64,000 nt of DNA, from the NCBI GenBank assembly GCA_041941305.1, contig JBGTQJ010000023.1, positions 62,001 to 126,000 of the forward strand. Direction: 5' to 3'. Each line of letters begins with the position of its first letter. Within the stretch, counting starts at the first letter, position 1. Positions 9,135-17,788 of the stretch are shown here, in pieces. This DNA is from JANSWP01 sp041941305. Its GTDB lineage: Bacteria > Bacteroidota > Bacteroidia > Chitinophagales > Saprospiraceae. The translations under genes were made by a program, and so were the position numbers. The notes beneath the pieces are model-generated. The model worked only from the letters and a program-made list of their open reading frames with translations, searched no databases and was not told where the DNA came from.

Positions 9135-9293
9135 TTAAAACAAATCTTTAAAAAAAGCTATAATCTGAGCTCCAAAAACGAAAGTTAGGGTCCATTTTAC
9201 TACGAAGTAAACGCTAAAGGCAATTACCGCCTTCTTTCCGTGCTTTTCATACAAGTTCAATAGTGTCCGTTTAGGGTTTAGTTTAAGATTCAT
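9135..9293 (-). CDS. Small single-span membrane protein, 52 residues
   Basis: ATG complementary to 9291-9293, stop at 9135-9137. The peptide starts MNLKLNPKRTLLNLYEKHG, continues with a basic stretch and then one hydrophobic segment (about residues 22-48, with FSVYFVVKWTLTFVFG) and ends KDLF. The positive-inside pattern and good codon use make it look real although it is short. I recognise no named family. No neighbour explains it; it stands alone between a convergent barrel gene and the reductase-like gene. Confidence 0.55.
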   Translation of the reverse strand: MNLKLNPKRTLLNLYEKHGKKAVIAFSVYFVVKWTLTFVFGAQIIAFFKDLF

Positions 9294-9792
9294 TGTCATC
9301 TCGATATTAAAAAATCAGAATTCATTTCTGACTCTTTGACAATTGCGGCGCTGTGAATCAATCAAAACAAAAATCTATTATCTAGGGTTTTTGCTTATGG
9401 TCATTGATAAACCACACAATTTCACAAGAGTTCATTTTTGTTCCCAACTGCCTCCGAACTGGATGCATAAGCATATTAATCTTTGACCAGCACAGTGCAG
9501 GGATAAGCTTTATTGGATATTCGAATGGAAATGTGGGAGTAGGTTGGTGTTCGTAGCGGTTTAAAATATTTTTTAGTGGTGCTTAAACCAATAATGCAAA
9601 AGAGAGTCCAAAGTTGCACAATTTGTCGAAAAAAAACTAATAAAGATCTATTGCGTGATTTTACAAATTTAGGAAGTGTCTTGAAAGAGGCACTTCTTTT
9701 TACCTAGCTATTACCATCCAATAAAGTTAAGTAAAGTCTGATTTTTGCCTTGATTTTAAAAAAACTTGGTACGAGATAACGAATCATTTCTA
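9294..9792. other. Intergenic region without recognised gene
   Basis: About 500 nt of AT-rich sequence. The only clear structure is the plus-strand terminator-like hairpin at 9673-9701. No open frame of interest and no tRNA fold was seen; a small RNA ending at that hairpin is possible but no promoter was found for it. Confidence 0.4.
9673..9701 (+). terminator. Terminator-like hairpin without an assigned gene
   Basis: GAAGTGTC (9673-9680) pairs with GGCACTTC (9689-9696, one G-T pair) around an 8-nt loop and is followed by TTTTTA. No plus-strand gene lies within 700 nt upstream, so it may end an unrecognised small RNA. Confidence 0.5.
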
Positions 9793-10404
9793 CTATCGCT
9801 TAACTAGTTTAAACCCAATATCTCTACCCATGCCTTGAAAAATGGCGAGGTTGATCCAGGAGAGTGCGAAATTTTCTAAAAGTTCGACTTTATCTCCATT
9901 TCCAAAATCGAAACAATTTTCAAAACCTACATCTTTGGATAATTGTGTCGCAATTGCTTTAGCTTCCTCGCTATTGCCTGCCATAAACATGTCTAATGTG
10001 ACGTTATCGTAGTTTGGGTTTTGCATGTTTTCGAAGCCTGTTGTGTTGAAACATTTGACCACATTGGCTTTGGTTTGGGCTTCAAAGACATGATAAGCGG
10101 TTGGGTGTTTTTCAGGCTTGGTGCGTATGGCATTGGTAGCATCAATAATCGTTTTTCCATCTGCTTCGCCAATTATTGCCGCTAAATTATCTGCAAATTG
10201 AGGAGGCGTCGCCACTAAAATGACTTCGGCATTTTGTGCTGCTTCAGCAATGGTATGAGCTGAAGTGTTTGGATTTGATAAAAGATGTCTGCCTTTGAAA
10301 TTAGCGGTATCCCGAACCCCTAACAAAATTTCATGCCCTGCCTTTGCCCATTGAGTGGCAAGTGCTCCGCCTACATTTCCTGTACCAATGATTGCAATTT
10401 TCAT
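9793..10404 (-). CDS. NADPH-dependent F420 reductase-like Rossmann protein
   Basis: 203 residues. The N-terminus MKIAIIGTGNVGGALATQW is a textbook dinucleotide-binding GxGxxG fold, followed by GVRDTANFKG, where the Arg suggests NADP preference. VILVATPPQFADNL and TIIDATNAI are typical of the COG2085 family (related to F420:NADP oxidoreductase and to the STEAP N-terminal domain). The family is present in many bacteria that lack F420, so the physiological substrate is unknown. It is transcribed divergently from the HxlR-type regulator at 10848, a common pairing for redox genes, with a decayed small gene in between. Confidence 0.8.
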   Translation of the reverse strand: MKIAIIGTGNVGGALATQWAKAGHEILLGVRDTANFKGRHLLSNPNTSAHTIAEAAQNAEVILVATPPQFADNLAAIIGEADGKTIIDATNAIRTKPEKHPTAYHVFEAQTKANVVKCFNTTGFENMQNPNYDNVTLDMFMAGNSEEAKAIATQLSKDVGFENCFDFGNGDKVELLENFALSWINLAIFQGMGRDIGFKLVKR

Positions 10405-10457
10405 ATGCTATTTTATGTTTTTATAGAAGGTTTTTGTGAGGTGCCGAATCAGAATGA

Positions 10458-10720
10458 TTATCTAACAAAGAGACCAAAGTTATTGTTTATTGAGTCTTCC
10501 CAGGCTGCCTCTGATGCATTATTAGCCAAACCAAATTGGAAGCTATCATGAGCACTTTCTTTTTGGAAGCATTTTTTCCATGTCCAACTGAATGACCTAC
10601 ATATTCTACAATATTTGTTTCCACGGGTTAATCGGTTTTTCCTGCCGAGGATTGTGAATAAGTGGCATTACTAAAAAATCCAAAAAGGAAAGCAAAGCCA
10701 AACAACAAGTTCTTTTTCAT
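10458..10720 (-). pseudogene. Remnant of a small secreted protein gene
   Basis: From the ATG complementary to 10718-10720 runs a clean 30-residue start with a signal peptide (MKKNLLFGFAFLFGFFSNA, then TYSQSSAGKTD) ended by TAA at 10628-10630. Directly after it another frame reads VETNIVEYVGHSVGHGKNAS and KKKVLMIASN. A third frame gives SFQFGLANNASEAAWEDSI and NNNFGLFVR before a stop at 10458. The three protein-like pieces in three frames suggest one small gene broken by a nonsense and a frameshift change. The KKKVLMIAS block recalls the first strand of DJ-1/PfpI proteins, but that is weak. Family unassigned. Confidence 0.4.
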
Positions 10721-10847
10721 TGAAATATTTTTTTGATTAATTATGGGACAAAGCTACAGGCTATACCTACCTTTGTAAATATACTTACCTAAATGTTCTA
10801 TACTTATTTTTTAGAAAGAATGTTGATAATCAAATGATTATAAACAT

Positions 10848-11212
10848 ATGCCTGATTTTTTACACCGAGGAAAAGTGTATTATAACCCCGTTGAGTTTAC
10901 AATGGATCAACTAGGGGGTAACTGGAAAATGCCCATTTTGTGGAGGCTAAAAGATAAAGTTTATCGCTATAGTGAATTGAAAAGAGCGATCGCCCACATA
11001 TCAGATAAAGTGTTGACGACCCAATTAAAAGAATTGGCAAGAGATGGGTTTATTCACAGAGAAGGTTATCCTGTCCTGCCACCAAAAACGGAATATTCTA
11101 TTACGGATAAAGGGAAAAAGCCATTCCAATTGTGAACACCTTGCGCAATTTTGGTATTGAGTTAATGGAAATGGAGGGCATTGATATTGAGCATTATCAG
11201 AATGAAGGCTAA
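10848..11212 (+). pseudogene. HxlR-family transcriptional regulator, frameshifted near its end
   Basis: The first 95 residues (MPDFLHRGKVYYNPVEFTM..., LGGNWKMPILWRLKD, RYSELKRAIAHISDKVLT, then TEYSITDKGKK) are a typical HxlR/MarR-like winged helix. The frame then ends early at TGA 11133-11135. Shifting by one base at the A-run 11115-11119 restores the family C-terminus (KAIPIVNTLRNFGIELM, then EMEGIDIEHYQNEG) up to TAA at 11210-11212. So one A is missing from a GGGAAAAAG run, by mutation, by sequencing error or by programmed slippage. The DNA-binding part is intact. The likely target is the divergent reductase-like gene at 9793. Confidence 0.75.
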
Positions 11213-11250
11213 GCTTTCTGGTATTTTGACAAATCCTAAAAAAAGGAAAG

Positions 11251-12267
11251 ATGACAAGTAGGATCTTCATATATCTGTTAATAATTTTTCAATTTAAACT
11301 GGCAATTGCTCAAGAGCCTGAGCCAATTCATTTTGACAATTTCATTAAAAATGCCATATCGCTTTCCGAACAAGCACTTTATCAAGCAGAGTTTGAGGAA
11401 GCACTTCATTTTGTGGAAGGTTCCTACTTTGAGCAGTTTAGTGAATATGAGGACAAACACCAAATATTGCTAACCATTCAACGGATAAGGGTACAATTTT
11501 TTCAGGCACGTTTGCATCAAACACCTTATAATTCAGATGAGCACCTAAGTCATTTACTTGGACTATTGCCTCAAGTTGAGAAGATGCAAGATGACCTTCC
11601 CAAAGGAAAATTTTTAACCTTGCTCTCTGGCTTGAATCGATCAAAAAATCTCGATTTGTGTGAACAATATGAAGCCCAGGCATTGAAAATATTTCAAGAA
11701 CAAGCTGATTATAAATCATTAGCTGAGTTGAAAGCAACCCAAATATCAAGAGAATTAGACGTTTACTTTCGTGATGAAAATAAGGAAGCAGCTATTGCAT
11801 TGATTCCCAAATTTAGAGAAGAAATTGAATATTCGTCCAAGCATAGTAAATATGCCCAAGCTTATAACACCAGGCATTTGGCCAATATTTACCGGATTTA
11901 TGATATTGATCAGGAAGAAGCTTTAAAATTGTATGAGCAATCTCTGGCTTTAAGAGAAGCAATCGGATTTAAACCATTTATTCCAGCTTCTCATTATTCC
12001 TTAGGGGAAGTGTACTCAAACTTAAATAAGTATGATTTAGCAATTAAAGCTTACACGAAATCAATAGAGCTGGCAGAGGAGATCAGGTTCATTCGATATA
12101 CCATTTTACCAAATATTAAATTGGGAGATATTTATGTTGCCAGTGGAAATGAAGCCAAAGCGAAAGCATTTTACATTAAAGCAATGCAAGCTGCCTCAAA
12201 AAACAGATATACTGAAGACGGCGTAGGGCAAATTATCGATAAGATCATTGCTCTTGAAAAGGATTAA
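11251..12267 (+). CDS. Secreted TPR-repeat protein
   Basis: 338 residues. ATG 11251 follows a purine-rich AAAGGAAAG and opens a signal peptide (MTSRIFIYLLIIFQFKLAIAQ). Helical repeats fill the rest; the clearest TPR motifs are at about residues 200-320 (NIYRIYDIDQEEALKLYEQS, LGEVYSNLNKYDLAIKAYTK, LGDIYVASGNEAKAKAFY). Such proteins are periplasmic scaffolds, or the sensor half of Bacteroidota TPR-histidine kinases; here no kinase domain follows. It starts 38 nt after the HxlR frame and may be co-transcribed with it. Partner unknown. Confidence 0.75.
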   Translation: MTSRIFIYLLIIFQFKLAIAQEPEPIHFDNFIKNAISLSEQALYQAEFEEALHFVEGSYFEQFSEYEDKHQILLTIQRIRVQFFQARLHQTPYNSDEHLSHLLGLLPQVEKMQDDLPKGKFLTLLSGLNRSKNLDLCEQYEAQALKIFQEQADYKSLAELKATQISRELDVYFRDENKEAAIALIPKFREEIEYSSKHSKYAQAYNTRHLANIYRIYDIDQEEALKLYEQSLALREAIGFKPFIPASHYSLGEVYSNLNKYDLAIKAYTKSIELAEEIRFIRYTILPNIKLGDIYVASGNEAKAKAFYIKAMQAASKNRYTEDGVGQIIDKIIALEKD

Positions 12268-12400
12268 GGCTTATCCATTTATTGAGGACTCCTATTTTAA
12301 AAATGAGTTAAACAAGCCTAATTTTATTTCCTAAAATGGTGACTAAAACTGGATTTCGTCGTTATAAACTCTAAATATTTCATAACAAAACCTATAAATT

Positions 12401-13324
12401 TTGAAAGCAACAAATCAAGTATTCCTTTTATTGAGCCTTTGTTTTGTTTTGGGCTCCTGTGTAACAAAAAAACAATTTTTGGATGTTCAGACCCAATTGG
12501 AAAAAGCCAACTCAGATTTGGGCAAATGTGGTGAAGATTTAAACAGCTACATGAATCGCCTTTCGGCCTGTGAACAGGAAAAAGCAAGCCTTCAGGGCAG
12601 CATTAGTCAGGCAGAAAGCAATTTGCAGCTTCGCCAAGAGCAAATAACCGATTTGAAAAATCAAATTGCTGATTTACAATCACAACGCGATAAACAGTTA
12701 TCACAGGTGGATGACCTCACTACCTTGTCGCAGTCTGCAACTGAAAATATCAAAGAAACACTGGCACAGCTTGAAGGCAAAGACAAATACATCCGTTTTT
12801 TACAATTAGCCAAATCAAGAGCGGATTCCATCAATCTGGCATTGGCAGTCAATCTGAAGAGTGTTTTGAAGGATGGTATCGAAGATGAAGATGTAGAAGT
12901 GAAAGTTGACAAGACCGTAGTTTACATCAACCTTTCTGACAAAATGCTATACCAAAGTGGTAGCGCCAATATTACCGCAAGGGCAACTGAGGTTTTGAGC
13001 AAAATCGCGACCATTATTGAATCCAGGCCTGATGTGGAAGTAATGGTGGAAGGTCATACTGACAATGTACCCATCAAGAATGATTGTGTGAAAGACAATT
13101 GGGACTTGAGCGTAAAACGAGCTACTGCTGTAGTGAGAGTGCTTCAAAATCAATTTGACATCGCTCCGGAAAGAATGGTGGCTGCAGGAAGAGGCGAGTA
13201 TAGCAGTCTGGCCAGTAATGATACAGAAGAAGGACGTACATTGAATCGTCGAACCAGAATCATTATCTTACCAAAACTGGGTCAGTTTTACGATTTGCTA
13301 AATCCAGCTAATGTACCGGATTGA
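12401..13324 (+). CDS. OmpA-family peptidoglycan-binding lipoprotein
   Basis: 307 residues with a TTG start at 12401. This start is favoured because it gives a complete lipoprotein signal (KATNQVFLLLSLCFVLGSC, Cys at about residue 20), whereas the first in-frame ATG lies far inside. Residues about 25-115 form a coiled coil with many Gln/Glu heptads. The C-terminal OmpA domain (about 165-295) has VEGHTDNVPI, the invariant Asp and Arg in the region around LSVKRATAVVRVL, and GRTLNRRTRIIIL, which bind diaminopimelate in peptidoglycan. Role: tether between outer membrane and cell wall. An imperfect hairpin follows the gene. Confidence 0.88.
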   Translation: MKATNQVFLLLSLCFVLGSCVTKKQFLDVQTQLEKANSDLGKCGEDLNSYMNRLSACEQEKASLQGSISQAESNLQLRQEQITDLKNQIADLQSQRDKQLSQVDDLTTLSQSATENIKETLAQLEGKDKYIRFLQLAKSRADSINLALAVNLKSVLKDGIEDEDVEVKVDKTVVYINLSDKMLYQSGSANITARATEVLSKIATIIESRPDVEVMVEGHTDNVPIKNDCVKDNWDLSVKRATAVVRVLQNQFDIAPERMVAAGRGEYSSLASNDTEEGRTLNRRTRIIILPKLGQFYDLLNPANVPD

Positions 13325-13371
13325 TAATGAAACAAGCGTCCTACTGGATTTTCAGGTTGTATCTTAAATCA

Positions 13372-13465
13372 TTGATATTCAATTTGTTGTGTGCTATTGT
13401 TGCGGGCTGCGAGTTGCGGGCTGTTCAAACCCGCAACTCGCAGCCCGCAACAAATTGAATATCAA
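13372..13465. repeat. Compound intergenic palindrome
   Basis: The inner arms 13399-13420 and 13430-13451 are exact 22-bp complements around a 9-nt loop. The outer arms 13372-13389 and 13448-13465 are exact 18-bp complements that overlap the inner right arm by 4 nt, so the two stems compete at their junction. It lies between convergent genes (ompA-like on plus, cystathionine beta-synthase on minus) and could stop transcription from both sides, although no long T-run flanks it. Confidence 0.85.
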
Positions 13466-13549
13466 CGGATTAAGTAGAAAGTGTACATGAAACGGTCTTT
13501 GTCGCCAAAATTCGGCAGGACTAATGTTTCATTCCTTCATTCTTCATTG

Positions 13550-14908
13550 CTATACGGCTCTGATGACGTCGTACTTTGTCAATACATGCATCTGACCTGC
13601 GCGATCTTTGGCAATTACTGCGGGTACTTCTTTACTCATATACTTACTCAATTGTCGAAAAGCCAGTTCTTCATCTACAATTGGGAACGGATTGCTCATA
13701 ATTGATTCGACATTTTTTTCTGTATTGTTCATTGGATTTTCGAGCAAATAACTCAAGACGGAGCTTTCGGTAATGGAGCCTACCATATCTCCATTATTCA
13801 TGACGGGCATTTGGCTGATGTCCAGCTCCTTCATCAAATTAAAAGTATGTCGAACAGTATCTGAAGTCTGGACAGAAATGAATTGCTTGTCTTCTTTCAT
13901 GGCGATCAAATCCCGAACTCTCAACTCAGTATCTAAAAAGCCTCGTTCGCGCATCCAATCGTCGTTGAAAATTTTCCCAACATAGCGACTTCCGTGGTCA
14001 TGAAAAATGACCACCACCACATCGTCTTTGGTCAGTTTATCTTTCAACTGCACCAATCCGGCTATTGCACTTCCTGCAGAATAGCCCAACATGATGCCTT
14101 CTTCACGTGCCATTCTTCGAGCCATCACCGCTCCATCTTTATCACTTACCTTTTCAAAGAAGTCGATAATGCTAAAATCTACATTTTTTGGAAGGATGTC
14201 TTCACCGATGCCTTCTGTGATGTAAGGATAGATTTCCTTTTCATCAAATTCGCCAGTCTCATGGTATTTTTTGAAAACGGAGCCGTAGGTGTCAATACCC
14301 CAGATTTTAATGTCTGGATTCTTCTCTTTTAAATACTTACCTGTACCCGAAACTGTTCCACCAGTCCCTACACCGACTACCAGGTGGGTAATCTTTCCAT
14401 CCGTTTGTTCCCAAATTTCAGGTCCTGTCGTTTCATAGTGGGCTTGTCGATTGGAGAGATTATCGTATTGGTTGCACCAAAAACAATTGGGAATTTCTTT
14501 GCTTAGTTTTTCAGCCACCTTGTAGTAGGAACGAGGGTCGTCAGGCTCTACATTTGTCGGACAAACGATCACCTCTGCACCCAATGCCTTGAGCATATCC
14601 ACTTTTTCTTTAGATTGCTTGTCAGTGGTGGTAAAAATGGTACGGTATCCTTTGACACATGCTGCAATGGCGAGCCCCATTCCGGTGTTTCCCGAGGTAC
14701 ATTCGATAATGGTGCCACCGGGTTTGATATCCCCACGATTTTCAGCATCTTCCAGCATTTTCAATGCCATTCGATCTTTGATGGAATGTCCCGGATTGAA
14801 GGTTTCAATTTTGCCTAGAACTAATGCTGGAACTTCGGCTACCACCTTATTCAGTTTAACAAGTGGTGTGTTGCCTATGGTATGGAGGATGTTTTCGTAG
14901 TATTTCAT
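13550..14908 (-). CDS. Cystathionine beta-synthase with C-terminal CBS-domain pair
   Basis: 452 residues. The PLP-fold part (about 1-320) begins MKYYENILHTIGNTPLVKLN. It has the Schiff-base Lys in GHSIKDRMALKML, the substrate loop TSGNTGMGLA, and the phosphate-binding GVGTGGTVSGTGKYLK. Residues about 335-452 form two CBS domains (DLIAMKEDKQFISVQTSD..., then MSNPFPIVDEELAFRQLSKY), the arrangement of eukaryote-like cystathionine beta-synthases rather than plain cysteine synthases, which lack them. Reaction: homocysteine plus serine (or acetylserine) to cystathionine in the cytoplasm. A long palindrome lies 33 nt upstream of the start codon. No other transsulfuration gene is adjacent. Confidence 0.88.
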   Translation of the reverse strand: MKYYENILHTIGNTPLVKLNKVVAEVPALVLGKIETFNPGHSIKDRMALKMLEDAENRGDIKPGGTIIECTSGNTGMGLAIAACVKGYRTIFTTTDKQSKEKVDMLKALGAEVIVCPTNVEPDDPRSYYKVAEKLSKEIPNCFWCNQYDNLSNRQAHYETTGPEIWEQTDGKITHLVVGVGTGGTVSGTGKYLKEKNPDIKIWGIDTYGSVFKKYHETGEFDEKEIYPYITEGIGEDILPKNVDFSIIDFFEKVSDKDGAVMARRMAREEGIMLGYSAGSAIAGLVQLKDKLTKDDVVVVIFHDHGSRYVGKIFNDDWMRERGFLDTELRVRDLIAMKEDKQFISVQTSDTVRHTFNLMKELDISQMPVMNNGDMVGSITESSVLSYLLENPMNNTEKNVESIMSNPFPIVDEELAFRQLSKYMSKEVPAVIAKDRAGQMHVLTKYDVIRAV

Positions 14909-14940
14909 GCGGAAAAATTATGGTTAGGGGTTTAGAAAAA

Positions 14941-15072
14941 AATAAACTACGCAAAATTCAAATCAGTCATTTTTTTATTTGGGTAGGCAAAAATTTTTTG
15001 CGTAGCAGCGCTACGGTAAAAATTTTTAACGCTGCCAAATAGAAAAATGGCGATTTAAATGCGTAGGTTATT
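14941..15072. repeat. 132-bp imperfect palindrome (element C) before cystathionine beta-synthase
   Basis: The ends AATAAACTACGC and GCGTAGGTTATT face each other. The arms match over most of their length with small bulges, and the centre is CGTAGC-AGC-GCTACG (15001-15015). The element lies between two minus-strand genes and ends 33 nt before the start codon at 14908. It shares the central TAGCAGCGCTA with element D at 29282-29438, although the arms differ. Confidence 0.75.
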
Positions 15073-15180
15073 CTTTGCTAAAGCCCTTAATATTTGGTAT
15101 TCCGTTTCGGGCTGCAAAGGTAGGGTCTAAATATTAGAAGAACAGCTAAAAGATAATAAAAATAGAAAGTGGAGACTTGG

Positions 15181-16104
15181 TTACCTAATAAATAAATTAA
15201 GCAGCAACACCCCTACAGATATTCCTGAAAATACAACACCCAAGGTTCTGGAACTCACTTCCTTCGATTTGGCTTTCAAAGGCTCTACATAAATCACATC
15301 ATTGGGTTGTACATAATAGTACGGGGTGAACATAAAATCAGACTGGCTCAAATTCAGGTAAGTTGTTTCGGAGCCGTGATTGGTTTGGCGAATGATTTTT
15401 ACTTTTTTTCGGTTACCAAAATCGGTAAAATCACCAGCTAGTCCAATGGCATCAAACAGAGTGTTTTTTTCATTGTATAAGTAATGTACTCCTGGATTAT
15501 TGACTTCGCCAAAAATGGTGAAACGCCGGTTGGAAAGTTTGACACTCGAGTTGGTAAATTTTAAATAGGGCTCATAATCCTTATCCAGTTTGTTTTTTAA
15601 ATCCAACAAAGATAAGCCTGTCACCTTGGTTCTTCCTATCATCGGCAAAATGATGTAGCCAGTTTCATCTACTTCATAACTATTGAAATACAGAGAAGCT
15701 GCATCGTAATTGATATTGGAGCTAAAAGTATTTTCCGAAGAAAATTCCCGACTCAAAAACTCTTCTGTACTACCATCAAAGGCATTGATTTTTATCATGA
15801 GTTGGTCATAAGCTTTGATTTTATAGGGTTGAAACTCGTAAGGCTTGGCTGTAGACACAATTTCGATAGAACGGATTCCTTCAGGTACATTGTCATTGGC
15901 GTTTAATGTAACGAGTTCTTTGGGACCAACGCAGGAGCTTATAGAGATTAAGAACAACATTCCAACCAGGCTATGGTTAGATTTACGGATGAGTCGCTTG
16001 CTTTGTAAAATAAAAACAATGAACCAACTTGAGGAATTTGACAGGTTACCCCAAATTAATGAATGCAATGACCATAGATACAAACCTAATTTTTGCAATT
16101 TCAT
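15181..16104 (-). CDS. Wza-like polysaccharide export lipoprotein
   Basis: 307 residues as drawn. The poly-export domain begins with YEFQPYKIKAYDQLMIKINA. An SLBB-type beta-grasp follows around residues 195-270 (FTIFGEVNNPGVHYLYN, YYVQPNDVIYVEPL). A C-terminal membrane helix (VVFSGISVGVLLLNLFIR) ends the protein, as in Bacteroidota Wza. The lipobox ISISSC lies at about residues 53-58. The first ATG (16104) would give an unusually long N-terminus; an internal ATG at 15960 gives MLFLISISSC, so the true start is uncertain. Role: outer-membrane channel for capsule or exopolysaccharide. It stands alone, about 36 kb from the Wzc/Wzy/Wzx genes it would be expected to work with. Confidence 0.85.
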   Translation of the reverse strand: MKLQKLGLYLWSLHSLIWGNLSNSSSWFIVFILQSKRLIRKSNHSLVGMLFLISISSCVGPKELVTLNANDNVPEGIRSIEIVSTAKPYEFQPYKIKAYDQLMIKINAFDGSTEEFLSREFSSENTFSSNINYDAASLYFNSYEVDETGYIILPMIGRTKVTGLSLLDLKNKLDKDYEPYLKFTNSSVKLSNRRFTIFGEVNNPGVHYLYNEKNTLFDAIGLAGDFTDFGNRKKVKIIRQTNHGSETTYLNLSQSDFMFTPYYYVQPNDVIYVEPLKAKSKEVSSRTLGVVFSGISVGVLLLNLFIR

Positions 16105-16482
16105 ATAGATACGACAATACTGATGAATAGAGTGTGGAAATGATTGGGCGAGTGCAATTCATATTAGACCCAAAAACAATACCATATAATAGGCAGGGCT
16201 GCAAAGCTTTCTGTTTAATTAAAATTTAAATGAAAATTAAAATAAAAAGCAATCCAGTCAGTTAATTGGTAATTTTCATTTTCATTTTCATTGTTTTAAG
16301 ATCCAGCAAAACCTGGCAACCCTGACAGAATGAGGGAGATATTATCTGGAATGTGAAAAGAATTTACTTCAAAGCAACTGATGTCCCTAACTCATTTGTA
16401 ACTTTGCGCTTTTTCAAGCCAGTCGGATTAAGCATTTGGCAACAACTGACAACCGACAACTGACAACCGATAACTGAAACAA
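16105..16482. other. Intergenic region with short repeats
   Basis: Between the divergent wza-like and der genes. It holds a T-rich TTTTCAT triplication near 16270-16290. Immediately before der lies a 14-bp direct duplication, CAACTGACAACCGA (about 16444-16471), ending about 11 nt before the start codon. No gene was seen. Confidence 0.45.
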
Positions 16483-17784
16483 ATGGGCAATATCGTAGCC
16501 GTAGTGGGGCGCCCGAATGTAGGGAAATCAACACTTTTCAATCGCCTGATAGGAGAACGCCAATCCATAGTAGATGATGAGAGCGGAGTCACCCGTGATC
16601 GCCAATATGGTACCTGTGTATGGAATGGCAAAACTTTTACTGTTGTCGATACCGGCGGATTTGTTGAAGGGTCTGACGACGTTTTTGAAAAAGCGATTCG
16701 TGGTCAGGTCAAAATTGCGATACAGGAAGCAACTGTCATTATTTTTATGGTGGATGTAACAACTGGCATTACAGATTTGGATGAAGAAGTAGCAACCATG
16801 CTTCGGCGCACAGAGAAACCAGTTCTATTGATGGTCAATAAAGTGGACAATCAGGATCGGATGTTGGAGGCCAATGAGTTCTGGAGCCTGGGTTTTGAAG
16901 AAACTTATTTTGTGTCATCGCTAACAGGCAGTGGAACCGGTGATTTGCTCGATGCAGTGACCGAAAATATGGATGATGAAGCACCCTTAGCAACCGATCT
17001 TCCTAAGTTTGCTATCATTGGACAACCCAATGTGGGTAAATCTTCGCTCACCAATGCCCTTTTGGGAGAAGAAAGAAATATCGTAACTGATGTTGCTGGT
17101 ACCACGCGTGATAGCATTCATACCACGTATAAAAAATTTGGAAAAGAATTCATCATTGTAGATACAGCAGGCATTCGCAAGAAAGCCAAGGTGCACGAAA
17201 ATCTTGAATTCTATTCTGTGATGCGGGCTATCAAAGCCATTGAGGAAGCAGATGTGTGTTTATTGATGATAGATGCTCAAACAGGTGTAGAAGCTCAGGA
17301 CATGAGTATTTTCAAGGTGATGAAGCGAAGAAATAAAGGGGTCGTCGTTTTGGTCAACAAATGGGATCTGATGGAAAAAGAAACCAATACGGCACGCGAT
17401 ATGGAAAAGGAAATTAAAAACAAACTTGCGCCCTTCAATGATGTGCCCGTTTTATTCATTTCTGCTAGTGAAAAGCAACGCATCTTTAAAGCCATCGAAT
17501 TGGCCTTGGAAGTGTATGAAAATCGCATTAAAAAAATCAAAACTTCCGAGCTCAATGAAGTCATGCTCCAAGCTATCGAAAAATATCCTCCTCCAGCCCA
17601 TCGTGGAAAATACATCAAAATCAAGTACATCACACAACTGCCTACTTATTACCCGGCATTTGCCTTTTTCTGCAATCATCCGAAACATGTCAAAGAAAAT
17701 TATCGAAACTATTTAGAAAATCAACTTCGGAAAAATTTCAACTTTACGGGAGTGCCGATTAGTGTCTTTTTTCGACAGAAATAA
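16483..17784 (+). CDS. der: Ribosome-assembly GTPase Der (EngA)
   Basis: 433 residues with two tandem GTPase domains, unique to this family. Domain 1 has GRPNVGKSTLF (P-loop), DTGG and NKVD. Domain 2 has GQPNVGKSSLTN, DTAGIRKK and NKWD. A KH-like domain ends the protein (about 350-433, HRGKYIKIKYITQLP). It acts in maturation of the 50S subunit. The ATG at 16483 is clear and length is normal. It converges with the truncated DUF2652 gene, whose remaining sequence stops within about 10 nt of the der stop codon. Confidence 0.96.
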   Translation: MGNIVAVVGRPNVGKSTLFNRLIGERQSIVDDESGVTRDRQYGTCVWNGKTFTVVDTGGFVEGSDDVFEKAIRGQVKIAIQEATVIIFMVDVTTGITDLDEEVATMLRRTEKPVLLMVNKVDNQDRMLEANEFWSLGFEETYFVSSLTGSGTGDLLDAVTENMDDEAPLATDLPKFAIIGQPNVGKSSLTNALLGEERNIVTDVAGTTRDSIHTTYKKFGKEFIIVDTAGIRKKAKVHENLEFYSVMRAIKAIEEADVCLLMIDAQTGVEAQDMSIFKVMKRRNKGVVVLVNKWDLMEKETNTARDMEKEIKNKLAPFNDVPVLFISASEKQRIFKAIELALEVYENRIKKIKTSELNEVMLQAIEKYPPPAHRGKYIKIKYITQLPTYYPAFAFFCNHPKHVKENYRNYLENQLRKNFNFTGVPISVFFRQK

Positions 17785-17788
17785 AAAT

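Noticed and set aside
9590..9701. tRNA or known small RNA ending at the hairpin 9673-9701
   Set aside because: No cloverleaf arms or T-loop motif could be found, and no promoter box precedes it.
10333..10551. Plus-strand 72-codon frame overlapping the reductase-like gene start
   Set aside because: Cys-rich, low-complexity translation in the shadow of the minus-strand gene and the decayed gene; no ribosome-binding or promoter support.
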